From the NCBI RefSeq assembly GCF_011516645.4, contig NZ_CP088285.1, positions 3,986,501 to 4,050,500 of the forward strand: 64,000 bases of DNA. Reading direction: 5' to 3'. Of this stretch, positions 19,297 through 28,457 are shown in pieces. The translations under genes were made by a program, and so were the position numbers. Each line of letters starts with the position of its first letter. Position 1 is the stretch's first letter. A model generated the notes under the pieces. That model was not told where the DNA came from, searched no databases, and was given only the letters and a program-made list of their open reading frames with translations. The stretch comes from Bradyrhizobium septentrionale (lineage in GTDB: Bacteria; Pseudomonadota; Alphaproteobacteria; Rhizobiales; Xanthobacteraceae).

Positions 19297-19824
19297 ATGA
19301 CATCGCAGCCGATTCGCTCTCCCGTCCGCATCATCGGTATCGATCCGGGTCTCCGCCGCACCGGCTGGGGGGTGATCGAGACCGAGGGCAATCGTCTCGT
19401 CTATATAGCCTGCGGCTCGGTCGAGCCGCCGGACGATCTGCCGCTGGCGAGCCGGCTGCTCGCGATCCATGAGGGGCTTGCCGCAGTGCTCGGCGACTAC
19501 AGGCCGGCGGAGGCGGCGGTCGAGGCGACCTTTGTCAACAAGGACGGCGTCGCCACGCTGAAGCTCGGCCAGGCGCGCGGCGTCGCCATGCTGGCGCCCG
19601 CAATGTTCGGTATCTCGGTCGCCGAATACGCCCCGAACCAGGTCAAGAAGACCGTGGTCGGCGCCGGACATGCCGAGAAGAACCAGATCCAGGTGATGCT
19701 GAAGATACTGTTGCCGAAAGCCGAGCCACCATCCGCCGACGCCGCCGACGCGCTCGCGGTCGCCATCACCCACGCCCATCACCGCCAGAGCACGGCGCTG
19801 CGGCTCAGGGTGGCGAGCCTATGA
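19297..19824 (+). CDS. ruvC: Crossover junction endodeoxyribonuclease RuvC
   Basis: 175-residue Holliday-junction resolvase. Catalytic acidic residues are in [17 protein letters not shown] (Asp near 15), [20 protein letters not shown] (Glu near 72) and [16 protein letters not shown] (two Asp near 145-150). ATG 19297 gives the family N-terminus; the frame extends upstream but without homology. It works with RuvAB, encoded just downstream. Confidence 0.96.
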   Translation: MTSQPIRSPVRIIGIDPGLRRTGWGVIETEGNRLVYIACGSVEPPDDLPLASRLLAIHEGLAAVLGDYRPAEAAVEATFVNKDGVATLKLGQARGVAMLAPAMFGISVAEYAPNQVKKTVVGAGHAEKNQIQVMLKILLPKAEPPSADAADALAVAITHAHHRQSTALRLRVASL

Positions 19825-19841
19825 TCGTCCGATACCAATCG

Positions 19842-19929
19842 CCGTCATGCCCGGCCTTGTGCCGGGCATCCACGTCTTTTCTTGCCGGCGTCGAAGACGT
19901 GGATGGCCGGGACAAGCCCGGCCATGACG
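19842..19929. repeat. Dispersed palindrome, GTCATGCCCGGCC family
   Basis: Begins GTCATGCCCGGCCTTGTGCC and closes with GGACAAGCCCGGCCATGACG around an AAGACGTGGAT core. It sits in the ruvC-ruvA gap; a near-identical copy at 59882-59969 has invaded the leader of a LysR gene. Confidence 0.8.
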
Positions 19930-19963
19930 AAAGAGTGGCGTCCAAAGTGCCGGGACGGCCACG

Positions 19964-20581
19964 ATGATCGGCAAGCTCAAGGGCCTGATCGATTCCTATG
20001 GCGAGGATTACGTGATCCTCGACGTCGGCGGCGTCGGCTATCAGGTGCATTGCGCGAGCCGCACGTTGCAGGCGCTGCCGTCGCCGGGCGCAGCGGCGGT
20101 GCTCTCGATCGAGACCTATGTCCGCGAGGATCAAATAAAACTGTTCGGCTTCCGCAGCGATCTGGAGCGCGAATGGTTTCGCCTGCTGCAGACCGTGCAG
20201 GGCGTCGGCGCCAAGGTCGCGCTCGCGGTGCTCGGCACGCTGCCGCCGACCGATCTCGCCAACGCGATCGCGCTGCGCGACAAGGCGGCGGTCGCGCGCA
20301 CGCCGGGGGTCGGGCCGAAGGTCGCCGAGCGCATCGTCAGCGAATTGAAGGACAAGGCGCCGGGCTTTGCCGATGTCGATCCCGCGGTGGTGCAGCTGTC
20401 CGGCGCGATCGACAACAACCGCGCGCCGCGCCCGGTCACCGACGCGATCTCTGCGCTGGTCAATCTCGGCTACGGCCAGCCGCAGGCCGCCGCCGCCATC
20501 GCCGCCGCCTCGCGCAGCGCCGGTGAGAAGGCCGAGACCGCGCAGCTGATCCGGCTGGGTCTGAAGGAATTGTCGAAGTGA
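19964..20581 (+). CDS. ruvA: Holliday junction branch-migration protein RuvA
   Basis: 205 residues. The N-terminal OB fold starts [19 protein letters not shown], the paired helix-hairpin-helix motifs are [18 protein letters not shown] (about 71-88) and [20 protein letters not shown] (about 107-126), and the C-terminal domain that contacts RuvB has [19 protein letters not shown]. The tetramer grips the four-way junction and loads RuvB. Lies in the ruvC-ruvA-ruvB order with palindromic repeats in both gaps. Confidence 0.96.
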   Translation: MIGKLKGLIDSYGEDYVILDVGGVGYQVHCASRTLQALPSPGAAAVLSIETYVREDQIKLFGFRSDLEREWFRLLQTVQGVGAKVALAVLGTLPPTDLANAIALRDKAAVARTPGVGPKVAERIVSELKDKAPGFADVDPAVVQLSGAIDNNRAPRPVTDAISALVNLGYGQPQAAAAIAAASRSAGEKAETAQLIRLGLKELSK

Positions 20582-20628
20582 GGGCCCGTTCAAATCTATG
20601 CGCCAATTGGGCCGAGCGCTTCGCTGCG

Positions 20629-20795
20629 TTCCCTCCCCCCCGCAACCGGGGTCTACCCCGGTTGCGCATTGAATTCTTGCGCAAGTCGGGCAGGCCCGAC
20701 TTGCGTTGGGGGAGGGTTAGGGAGGGGGGTGCCACGGCGGCAGTCTTCGTGTGGCCCCCCTTCCCCAACCCCTCCCCACAAGGGGGAGGGGAGCC
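20629..20795. repeat. Dispersed palindrome, CCCTCCCC...GGGGAGGG family (copy in ruvA-ruvB gap)
   Basis: Contains GGGGGAGGGTTAGGG and CCCAACCCCTCCCCACAAGG plus inner hairpins (CGCAACCGGGGT/ACCCCGGTTGCG and CAAGTCGGG/CCCGACTTG). Relatives at 32006-32046 plus 34913-35037, at 52029-52165, and at 54641-57300 are discussed with the insertion sequences they host. Confidence 0.75.
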
Positions 20796-20837
20796 TAACC
20801 ACCACCGACGCGGCTTGCGTTGCATTGGTCTGCGAAC

Positions 20838-21887
20838 ATGAACACCCCGTCCCGCATGGTCACGCCCGAACGCCGCTCCGATGATGTCGGTGACACCGCG
20901 ATGCGTCCGCAGTCGCTCACGGAGTTCGTCGGCCAGGCCCAGGCGCGCAAGAATCTCTCGATCTTCATCGAGGCCGCGAAGAAGCGCGGCGAGGCGCTCG
21001 ATCACGTGCTGTTCGTCGGTCCCCCCGGCCTCGGCAAGACCACGCTGGCGCAGATCGTCGCGCGCGAGCTCGGCGTCGGCTTTCGTGCCACCTCAGGTCC
21101 TGTGATCGCCAAGGCCGGCGACCTCGCGGCGCTGCTCACCAATCTCGAAGAGCGCGACGTGCTGTTCATCGACGAGATCCATCGCCTGAGCCCGGCGGTG
21201 GAAGAAGTGCTCTATCCGGCGATGGAGGATTTCCAGCTCGACCTGATCATCGGCGAGGGCCCGGCCGCGCGCTCGGTGAAGATCGAGCTGTCGAAATTCA
21301 CCCTGGTCGGCGCGACGACGCGCGCGGGGCTGCTCACCAATCCCTTGCGCGATCGCTTCGGGATTCCGATCCGGCTCAATTTCTACACCGAGGAAGAGCT
21401 GGAGAAGATCGTCACCCGCGGCGCCCGCGTGCTCAACATCGGCATGAGCCCCGACGGCGCCAACGAGATCGCGCGCCGCGCCCGCGGCACGCCGCGGATC
21501 GCCGGCCGCCTGCTGCGCCGGGTGCGCGACTTTGCCTCCGCGGCGGATGCCGATGCGATTGATCGCGGCATCGCCGACCGCGCGCTGAGCGCGCTCGAGG
21601 TCGACAGTGCCGGGCTCGACGCAATGGACCGGCGCTATCTGACCACCATCGCCCTGAACTATGGCGGCGGGCCGGTTGGCGTCGAGACCATGGCGGCGGC
21701 ACTGTCGGAGCCGCGCGACGCGATCGAGGACATCATCGAGCCCTATCTGATCCAGTGCGGCTATCTGCAGCGTACGCCGCGCGGAAGGCTGCTGACGTCG
21801 CATGCCTTCCGTCATCTCGGGCTTGCCGAGCCGAACCGCGACCCCTCGCAGTTCGGCCTGTTCGGCAACAATGGCGACGAGGACTGA
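20838..21887 (+). CDS. ruvB: Holliday junction helicase RuvB
   Basis: 349-residue AAA+ motor. Seen are [21 protein letters not shown] at the start, Walker [13 protein letters not shown] (about 62-73), Walker [16 protein letters not shown] (about 110-124), sensor [13 protein letters not shown], and the winged-helix C-terminus ending [13 protein letters not shown] 20838 ([13 protein letters not shown]) was chosen over an ATG 18 bp upstream because it matches the family N-terminus. With RuvA it drives branch migration at stalled or recombining forks. Confidence 0.96.
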   Translation: MNTPSRMVTPERRSDDVGDTAMRPQSLTEFVGQAQARKNLSIFIEAAKKRGEALDHVLFVGPPGLGKTTLAQIVARELGVGFRATSGPVIAKAGDLAALLTNLEERDVLFIDEIHRLSPAVEEVLYPAMEDFQLDLIIGEGPAARSVKIELSKFTLVGATTRAGLLTNPLRDRFGIPIRLNFYTEEELEKIVTRGARVLNIGMSPDGANEIARRARGTPRIAGRLLRRVRDFASAADADAIDRGIADRALSALEVDSAGLDAMDRRYLTTIALNYGGGPVGVETMAAALSEPRDAIEDIIEPYLIQCGYLQRTPRGRLLTSHAFRHLGLAEPNRDPSQFGLFGNNGDED

Positions 21888-22075
21888 GCTGCTCCCGAAG
21901 TCGTGAAAAGACGTGTTGATGCAGCGCATCGCGCTGCCGGTAACCTTGCCCGCTAACCATTGCGAGGTCTCTGCAGGCCGTCTGCACAAACGCGGCCCAA
22001 TTCCGCTCCAATCAAAGGGCTTATGATTGGTCGGAGCGTTTCCAGGAAGCGTCAGGCATCACCGATCAAACGTCC

Positions 22076-22993
22076 ATGATTTCACGTCGTCATTTGCTCC
22101 GCGGGTTCGGCGGATTGACCGCCGTCACCGCCTCGACCGCGGCCTACGGCCTGAGCGAGCCGGTCGCCCGGCTCACGCTCACGCGTTACGATCTGTCGCC
22201 GCGGCAATGGCCGGCGGACTTTCCGCTCAAGATCGCCGTGCTCGCCGACATCCACGCCTGCGATCCCTGGATGTCGCTCGATCGTATCGAGACAATCGTC
22301 GAGCGCACCAATGCGTTGAACGCCGACATCATCGTGCTGCTCGGCGACTATGTCGCGGGGCTGCGCCACGTCACGCGCTTCATTCCGGCCTCCGAATGGG
22401 CCGCGGTGCTCAAGGGCCTGAAGGCGCCGCTCGGCGTGCATGCCGTGCTCGGCAATCACGACTACTGGGAAGACAAGGCGGTGCAGCGCCTGGGGCAGGG
22501 CACGCCGGTCGCGCGCCGTGCGCTGGAACGGGCGGGCATCCCGGTCTACGAGAACGATGCGGTGCGGCTCGTCAAGGACGGCCGTGCGTTCTGGCTCGCC
22601 GGCCTCGGTGACCAGCTCGCCTATTTGCCGGCGCGGCACTATCGCCAGGTCACCCGCATCGGCGTCGACGATCTCAACGCGACGCTTGCAAAAGTCACCG
22701 ACGACGCGCCGGTGATCCTGCTCGCGCATGAGCCGGACGTTGCGCTTCGCGTGCCCTCGCGCGTCGCGCTGCAGCTGTCCGGCCACACCCATGGCGGCCA
22801 GGTCCGCCTGCTCGGTTGGTCGCCGGCGGTGCCGGTCAAGCACGGCATGCGGCTCGCCTATGGCCATCTGAAGCTGAAATGCGACGTCGTCGTCTCCGGC
22901 GGCCTCGGCTGCAGCATCATGCCGTTCCGCCTCGGCGTGCCACCCGAGATCGTGCAGGTGACACTCGGCGCCAAGGGGCCGGCGGTGTCCTGA
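22076..22993 (+). CDS. Tat-exported calcineurin-like metallophosphoesterase
   Basis: 305 residues. The N-terminus SRRHLLRGFGG is a twin-arginine signal followed by a hydrophobic stretch to about residue 30. The phosphoesterase metal ligands are in KIAVLADIHACDPWMSLD (Asp/His, about 57-74), LLGDYVAGL, LGNHDYWED (Asn/His, about 124-132) and QLSGHTHGGQVRL (about 235-247). It resembles YaeI-like enzymes, some acting on phospholipid head groups at the membrane. It is likely folded in the cytosol with metal, then exported. It stands alone, with 188 bp to ruvB. Confidence 0.87.
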   Translation: MISRRHLLRGFGGLTAVTASTAAYGLSEPVARLTLTRYDLSPRQWPADFPLKIAVLADIHACDPWMSLDRIETIVERTNALNADIIVLLGDYVAGLRHVTRFIPASEWAAVLKGLKAPLGVHAVLGNHDYWEDKAVQRLGQGTPVARRALERAGIPVYENDAVRLVKDGRAFWLAGLGDQLAYLPARHYRQVTRIGVDDLNATLAKVTDDAPVILLAHEPDVALRVPSRVALQLSGHTHGGQVRLLGWSPAVPVKHGMRLAYGHLKLKCDVVVSGGLGCSIMPFRLGVPPEIVQVTLGAKGPAVS

Positions 22994-23205
22994 CGAGCCC
23001 GGCCGTGCACTCATAAAGGCGCGGACGCCGGCGTTTGGCGATCAGGCTGCATGGGGAGTGCCTTGAAACGCGGCATCCTTTAGTGAGGTACGCACGTTCG
23101 TCACCCAAACGGGTGGTGTGCACCCACGCCGACCTCGGCGCGTGACAACAGCCGCCCGCTCCTGTAAAAACATTAAGCCCCGATGCCGCGGGAAGGAGGT
23201 GCCCT

Positions 23206-25110
23206 GTGAAACGCAGGATGACAGCCGTCCTGCTGGCGGACGTCGTTGGCTACAGTCGGCTCATGTCGACCGACGAGGACGCCACACACGTGATGCTGGC
23301 CGAATGTTTCGGCGGCCTGATCGAACCCAAAGTTTCCGAGCATGGTGGTCGCCTTATCCGATCCAGCGGCGATGGATTACTTGTCGAGTTTGGCAGCGCT
23401 CTGGATGCCGTACGTTGCGGTATCGAAATTCAGCAGGAATTGAGCAAGCGCAATGCCGGTGCCGCCCCCGAGCGCCGCTTCCAAATGCGCATCGGCGTAA
23501 ATGCCGGTGACGTCATTTTCGACGAGCGCGATATCTACGGAAACAGCGTCAATATTGCAGCACGGCTAGAGACTCTCGCCGAGCCGGGCGAGCTATTTGT
23601 TACCAATACTGTTCGGGATCAGCTCCTGGGTCATCCGGACCTCGCATTTGAGGACAGGGGCCGTTACCGGCTCAAGAACATTGACCCTCCGATTCAGGTC
23701 TTTCGGGTCACCCAGGCCCAGGAGCAAGACAAATCCCTCCTGGGACGAATGCGTCTCGTCGCGCGCCGAACTGTCGCACTTCCTCCGATGCGTCGTTCGG
23801 TGGTCGCTGCATTAGCCGTCTTATTGGCCATCGCGACGTTTGTAGGCACAGTGCCGCTTTGGCATGGCCAAAAAGCGCAGTCTGCTCAAGCTTCCATCAT
23901 GGTCATGCCGTTTCGCAGCATGAGCAATGATCCGCAGGAGGGCTATTTCGCCGACGCGGTCACCGATGATCTAACCACGCACCTTTCCCGCTTGGCTGAT
24001 ACTGTGGTGATTGCGCGTGCAACGGCTTTCACTTACAAAGGGAAAGATATCGACCCTCGACAGATCGGACAGGACTGCGACGTTCGATATCTCTTGGAAG
24101 GCAGCATCCGGAAAATCGGTACCAAGGTGCAAGCTAACGCGCACCTGGTAGATGCGCGTTCCGCGACGGCTATTTGGGCGGATCAATTTGATACTGATGT
24201 TACTGACCTTTTCGAATTGCAGGAAGTTGTAACGGGTCGAATCGCGTCGTCGCTCGGACTTCAACTGGTCAAGGCCGAGAGCCGTCGACGTAATCGATCG
24301 GGAGATTCCAATGCGATTGATATGAGGTTACGCGCCATGGCTATTCTCATTGAATCGATTACCCCGCAGCACAATCTTATCGCACGCAAGTATCTTCAGG
24401 ATTCTCTGCAGCTCAGCCCGCAATCGGCCATCGCCTGGAGCCAACTGGCAGATGTCTTGATGCGTGACTATTTGAATCGCTGGAACGAAGCTGCTGGAAC
24501 GGATTCCAACGCACGCATTGAGCTGCTGAACCAGGCCGAGCATGCGCTGCAACAGGCATTCAGTCTCGACCCGACCATTGCTCTGAGCCACATGGATGAT
24601 GGCTTTATTCGCCGTGCGAAGGGGGATCATCAAGGAGCCCTGGACGCTTTCGAACGGGCGCTTGCCCTCGATCCCAATCTTGCCCTCGCATATGCTCAGA
24701 AAGCCAATCAACTTGTCCTGACGGGGCATCCCAAGGAAGCGCCTCCGCTGGTGTTGAAGGCGATCAGACTCAGTCCTCGCGATCCTGCCAGGAGTGTATT
24801 TTCCTGGGTCCTGGGGCGCGCATACTTCGCGATGGGAAACTACGACGATGCAATTGTCTGGCTTCGAAGAGCCGTTGAGGAGAGACGCACGGTTTGGTTC
24901 AGTCGAGCGCATTTGGTGAGCGCCTTTGCGCTGGCCGGAAAGCAAACCGAAGCGGTCGACGCGTTGAATGATTTCAACGGCGCACTGCCGGGCTACACAC
25001 TGGCGCGTATCCGCGACATCTATTCCCAGGAAATTCCAAATCAGCATCTAGCGTTTCAGGCTACCTTGAATGAACTCTTCAAGGGATTGCAGCAGGCGGG
25101 GATGAAATAA
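23206..25110 (+). CDS. Class III adenylate/guanylate cyclase-domain protein with TolB-like and TPR regions
   Basis: 634 residues from GTG, with a strong GGAAGGAGGT upstream. Residues 5-170 are a class III cyclase domain: metal aspartates Asp12 (LLADVVGYS) and Asp56 (SSGDGLLVEF), then YGNSVNIAARLETLAEPGE. A basic stretch and one membrane helix (about 197-215) follow, then a TolB/FlgO-like domain from ASIMVMPFRSMSNDPQEGYF (about 228-350) and C-terminal TPR-like repeats (about 390-600, e.g. GDHQGALDAFERALALDPN). This fusion is frequent and multi-copy in Bradyrhizobium-type genomes; it could make cAMP in response to periplasmic input. Base composition is visibly less GC-rich than the ruv genes. 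Confidence 0.85.
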   Translation: MKRRMTAVLLADVVGYSRLMSTDEDATHVMLAECFGGLIEPKVSEHGGRLIRSSGDGLLVEFGSALDAVRCGIEIQQELSKRNAGAAPERRFQMRIGVNAGDVIFDERDIYGNSVNIAARLETLAEPGELFVTNTVRDQLLGHPDLAFEDRGRYRLKNIDPPIQVFRVTQAQEQDKSLLGRMRLVARRTVALPPMRRSVVAALAVLLAIATFVGTVPLWHGQKAQSAQASIMVMPFRSMSNDPQEGYFADAVTDDLTTHLSRLADTVVIARATAFTYKGKDIDPRQIGQDCDVRYLLEGSIRKIGTKVQANAHLVDARSATAIWADQFDTDVTDLFELQEVVTGRIASSLGLQLVKAESRRRNRSGDSNAIDMRLRAMAILIESITPQHNLIARKYLQDSLQLSPQSAIAWSQLADVLMRDYLNRWNEAAGTDSNARIELLNQAEHALQQAFSLDPTIALSHMDDGFIRRAKGDHQGALDAFERALALDPNLALAYAQKANQLVLTGHPKEAPPLVLKAIRLSPRDPARSVFSWVLGRAYFAMGNYDDAIVWLRRAVEERRTVWFSRAHLVSAFALAGKQTEAVDALNDFNGALPGYTLARIRDIYSQEIPNQHLAFQATLNELFKGLQQAGMK

Positions 25111-25324
25111 TCGCAGTCGATCGACAAGGTCGGCTCATGGGTACTCATTCCGCTCGCGGCGCAACGAGCGCCGTCCAGCGCAGCACCCGAGGATGATTGC
25201 GGACAAGGTGCCGGGCGGAGATCTCTGCATGCGGTCGCTGGTGCGGTGCTCCGCCGTATCAAGCCTGCACGCTCAGCTCAGCCCGAATTCGAGGATTTGA
25301 CCAGCCGATATCAGGAGACATCCA

Positions 25325-26932
25325 ATGCTTCAGATATCATGTCGGAAACTTTGCACTGTGGTGTCCGTTGGCGCCTTGTCGGCAGTGTTCGCTTCGGCGC
25401 AACCGATCTCGTCGCTAGTGCATGCGAAGACTCTCATTGCGGTGATGCATTCCGATCTGCGCATCCTCGACCCGGGCTTCACCGGGGCGTATATCACGCG
25501 CGATCACGGCTACATGGTCTTTGACACTTTGCTCGCCACGGACTCCAACTTCAAGATCCAGCCGCAGATGGCGGATTGGAAGGTCTCCGACGACAAGCTC
25601 ACCTACACCTTCACTCTCCGCGACGGACTTAAATGGCATGATGGCAGCCCGGTCACCGCGGAAGACTGCGTTGCGTCGCTCAAGCGCTGGAGCAAGAACG
25701 AGACCATGGGCCAGACGCTGATGGACTTCACGGCCAGCATTGAGGCCACTAACGACAAAACCATCACGCTGAAACTGAAAGAGCCTTACGGGTTGGTGCT
25801 GGAATCGATTGGAAAACCTTCATCGATTGTTCCGTTCATGATGCCCAAGCGTCTGGCCGAAACGCCGCCGGGCCAGCAAATCAAGGAGCAGGTCGGCTCC
25901 GGTCCCTTCAAGTTCGTTCAGTCTGAATTCCAGCCCGGCGTAAAGGCAGTCTATGAGAAAAACACGGACTACGTGCCACGCAAGGAGCCGCCGAGCTGGA
26001 CGTCGGGCGGCAAGGTCGTGAAGGTCGATCGCGTCGAATGGATCAGGATGCCAGATGCACAGACCGCCGTGAACGCGCTGCAATCTGGCGACATAGACTT
26101 CGTGGAGAATATCCCCTTCGATCTCGTAACGAAGTTGGCTGCCAACAAGGACTTGAAGCTTGAAACCCTGGACAAGCATGGCTTCCAGATCGTCGGACGC
26201 ATGAATTTTCTTTACCCGCCGTTCGATAACGTCCTGGTGCGCCGCGCGGCGTTGCGGGCGCTGAACCAGAAGGATGTGCTGGACGCACTGGTCGGCAATT
26301 CAGAATACTACCAGCTATGCGGCGCGGTTTTCGGTTGTGATACGCCGTTGGCCACCGACACCGGTTCGGAGTCGCTGGTGAAAGGCAGTGGTCTCGCAGA
26401 AGCGACCAAGCTGCTTGGCGAATCCGGTTACGACGGCACACCTGTCGTGATCATGGCGCCCGGTGACGTCCTGGTGTTCAAGGCACAGCCGATCGTCGCG
26501 GCGCAACTGCTGCGCAGGGCTGGTTTCAACGTGGACCTGCAGGCGACCGATTGGCAAACAGTGGTCTCCCGTCGCGCCAGCCAGAAGCCGCCCAAAGAGG
26601 GCGGTTGGAACATGTTTTTCACCAACTTCATCATTGCCGATGTGGTGGACCCCGTCGTCAACATATTGGTCAACGGTCGAGGCAGGAACGGTGGTTGGTT
26701 TGGTTGGCCGGAATCGGCCCGGCTCGAAGCGTTGAAAGACCAGTTCGCGCGTGCATCCACGCCGGCCGAGCAGAAGAAGATCGCCGCAGATATCCAGGCG
26801 GTCGTCTATGATCAGGTGATCTATGTCCCCCTCGGGCAATGGCGCGGGGTCGGCGCGTGGCGAAAATCGCTCTCAGGCGTGCTTGACGGCCCTGCCACGC
26901 CGATCTTCTGGAATATCGACAAGTCGGAGTGA
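25325..26932 (+). CDS. Peptide/nickel-type ABC transporter substrate-binding protein
   Basis: 535 residues, family SBP_bac_5. A signal peptide covers about residues 1-34, followed by HSDLRILDPGFTGAYITRDH, then the family segment YTFTLRDGLKWHDGSPVTAEDC (split here as LRDGLKWHDGSPVTAED, about 97-113) and SGPFKFVQSEFQPG. It would bind oligopeptides or similar ligands in the periplasm and deliver them to a membrane permease. No permease or ATPase gene is adjacent, so it is an orphan receptor. CAGGAGACATCC precedes ATG. Slightly lower GC than neighbours. Confidence 0.88.
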   Translation: MLQISCRKLCTVVSVGALSAVFASAQPISSLVHAKTLIAVMHSDLRILDPGFTGAYITRDHGYMVFDTLLATDSNFKIQPQMADWKVSDDKLTYTFTLRDGLKWHDGSPVTAEDCVASLKRWSKNETMGQTLMDFTASIEATNDKTITLKLKEPYGLVLESIGKPSSIVPFMMPKRLAETPPGQQIKEQVGSGPFKFVQSEFQPGVKAVYEKNTDYVPRKEPPSWTSGGKVVKVDRVEWIRMPDAQTAVNALQSGDIDFVENIPFDLVTKLAANKDLKLETLDKHGFQIVGRMNFLYPPFDNVLVRRAALRALNQKDVLDALVGNSEYYQLCGAVFGCDTPLATDTGSESLVKGSGLAEATKLLGESGYDGTPVVIMAPGDVLVFKAQPIVAAQLLRRAGFNVDLQATDWQTVVSRRASQKPPKEGGWNMFFTNFIIADVVDPVVNILVNGRGRNGGWFGWPESARLEALKDQFARASTPAEQKKIAADIQAVVYDQVIYVPLGQWRGVGAWRKSLSGVLDGPATPIFWNIDKSE

Positions 26933-27110
26933 AGCACGGATATTATGGTTCAGTGTTCGTTGCACGATGGGGCAATTGAAGTGAGTTGCGGCCGTCGTTA
27001 CGTGGGCTGTTGATCGAGGGCTGCATTGCATTCTATCTGGTAGAGACGGATCGGATCGTGATCGTTCGCTTTCTCGACGGTCGCAGGGATATAGAGCGCG
27101 AGTTTTCTAA

Positions 27111-27560
27111 ATGACCTTACCCCATATCGACGGCGCGATCCGCGATGGCCGCCACCATATGCCGGTCCGCGTCTATTACGAGGACACCGATTTTTCCGGG
27201 ATCGTGTACCACGCCAATTATTTGCGTTTCATGGAGCGCGGACGCACCAATCATCTCCGATTGATGGGCGCCGAGCAGAACGCGCTATTCGAGGAGGCGC
27301 AAGAGGAGACTGGCGGCTTCGCCTTTGTCGTGCGCTCGATGACGCTGGACTTCCTCAAGCCCGCGCGGATGGACGACATGCTCGACATCGTGACCTGGCC
27401 CATCGCGGTGAAGGGCGCCTCGATCATGCTCGCGCAGGAGGTCAGGCGCGGCGATGACGCGCTTGTGAAGGCGCAGGTGCGCGTTGCTTTCGTCAGTCAG
27501 GGCAGGGCACAGCCTATACCGAAGAGCATCCGCACACTGATGAAGGCCGATCTGGCCTGA
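27111..27560 (+). CDS. ybgC: YbgC/FcbC-type acyl-CoA thioesterase
   Basis: 149-residue hot-dog fold enzyme. The active-site segment RVYYEDTDFSGIVYHANYL (about 19-37; Asp in EDTD) and FMERGRTNHLRLMG identify the YbgC family, acting on short acyl-CoA thioesters; in many proteobacteria it leads the tol-pal operon. Here the next gene is a DUF1348 gene, then an IS110 element, and no tolQ is in the window. Start ATG 27111 has only a weak GCGAG upstream. Confidence 0.9.
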   Translation: MTLPHIDGAIRDGRHHMPVRVYYEDTDFSGIVYHANYLRFMERGRTNHLRLMGAEQNALFEEAQEETGGFAFVVRSMTLDFLKPARMDDMLDIVTWPIAVKGASIMLAQEVRRGDDALVKAQVRVAFVSQGRAQPIPKSIRTLMKADLA

Positions 27561-27643
27561 CTATCGGGCGATAGGAAATGCCCCATCGACTCTGCCCGGC
27601 GCGGCGATAGATTTGCGCTGATAACAACCGCGAGGGATCGCCG

Positions 27644-28111
27644 ATGTCACGCCCGCCACTGCCGCCCTTCACCCGCGAGACCGCCGCGCAAAAGGCGCGC
27701 ATGGCGGAGGATGCCTGGAATTCGCGCGACCCCGTTCGGGTTGCCGGCGCCTATACCGAGGACAGCCGCTGGCGCAACCGCTCCGAGGTGTTCGGGGGAC
27801 GCGAGGCGATCGTGGCCTTCCTGACCCGCAAATGGGAGAAGGAACTGGAGTATCGCCTGATCAAGGATCTCTGGGCGTTCGACAACAACCGCATCGCGGT
27901 GCGCTTCCAGTACGAATGGCACGATGCCGACGGCAACTGGTTTCGCTCCTACGGCAACGAGCAGTGGGAGTTCGACGAGCACGGCCTGATGCGCCGCCGC
28001 GAGGCCTCGATCAACGACATCGCGATATCGGAGAAGGACCGCCGCTTCCACTGGCCCGCGCCCGGCCCGCGTCCGGCCGACGTGCCGGGGTTGGGGCAGG
28101 AGCCGTTCTGA
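27644..28111 (+). CDS. DUF1348-family NTF2-like protein
   Basis: 155 residues: [20 protein letters not shown], then [40 protein letters not shown] and [19 protein letters not shown]. This is the SnoaL/NTF2-like cone fold as found in DUF1348 proteins; function is unknown. GAGGGATCGCC precedes ATG. It lies 84 bp after ybgC, perhaps in the same transcript, and is followed at once by a palindromic repeat. Confidence 0.82.
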   Translation: MSRPPLPPFTRETAAQKARMAEDAWNSRDPVRVAGAYTEDSRWRNRSEVFGGREAIVAFLTRKWEKELEYRLIKDLWAFDNNRIAVRFQYEWHDADGNWFRSYGNEQWEFDEHGLMRRREASINDIAISEKDRRFHWPAPGPRPADVPGLGQEPF

Positions 28112-28117
28112 TCGGTG

Positions 28118-28204
28118 CGTAGCCCGGATGAAGCGAAGCGAAATCCGGGATAAGTCTCACCTGTAGCTAAGTCCGTCCCGGATTGCGCTGCGCTCCATCC
28201 GGCT
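28118..28204. repeat. Dispersed palindrome, AGCCCGGATGAAGCG family
   Basis: AGCCCGGATGAAGCGAAGCG at the left and GCGCTGCGCTCCATCCGGC at the right form a long imperfect hairpin, homologous to the copy at 16116-16197. It separates the DUF1348 gene from the IS110 element. Confidence 0.8.
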
Positions 28205-28457
28205 TCTGTAACGGGCCTTGGTAAGTCAATCCCTTTTTGCGTGATCCAGTCGCCGGGCACTTGCTTCTGTACGGGATCGGCGCGGTGGCCGTCGCCTGAT
28301 GGGGTGCATTGAGGAGCCGGCCGGCCAATCTACGGAAGCGTGGTTGTGAGCCACTTCCCGGATGGCGGCCTGACCGGATCCATCGTCCCGGCGAAGGGAC
28401 CTCGCTCAGGGAGAGCCTGGTGTCGTGGCCCGCCCGGAACCGATTGCTGCTCCTTGC

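Noticed and set aside
18995..19303. 102-codon version of the small membrane gene
   Set aside because: The first 41 codons overlap the ruvC leader and are not membrane-like; ATG 19180 has AGGAG.
20629..20795. CRISPR-like or regulatory array
   Set aside because: Repeated G/C-runs belong to a dispersed palindrome; no regular repeat-spacer pattern.
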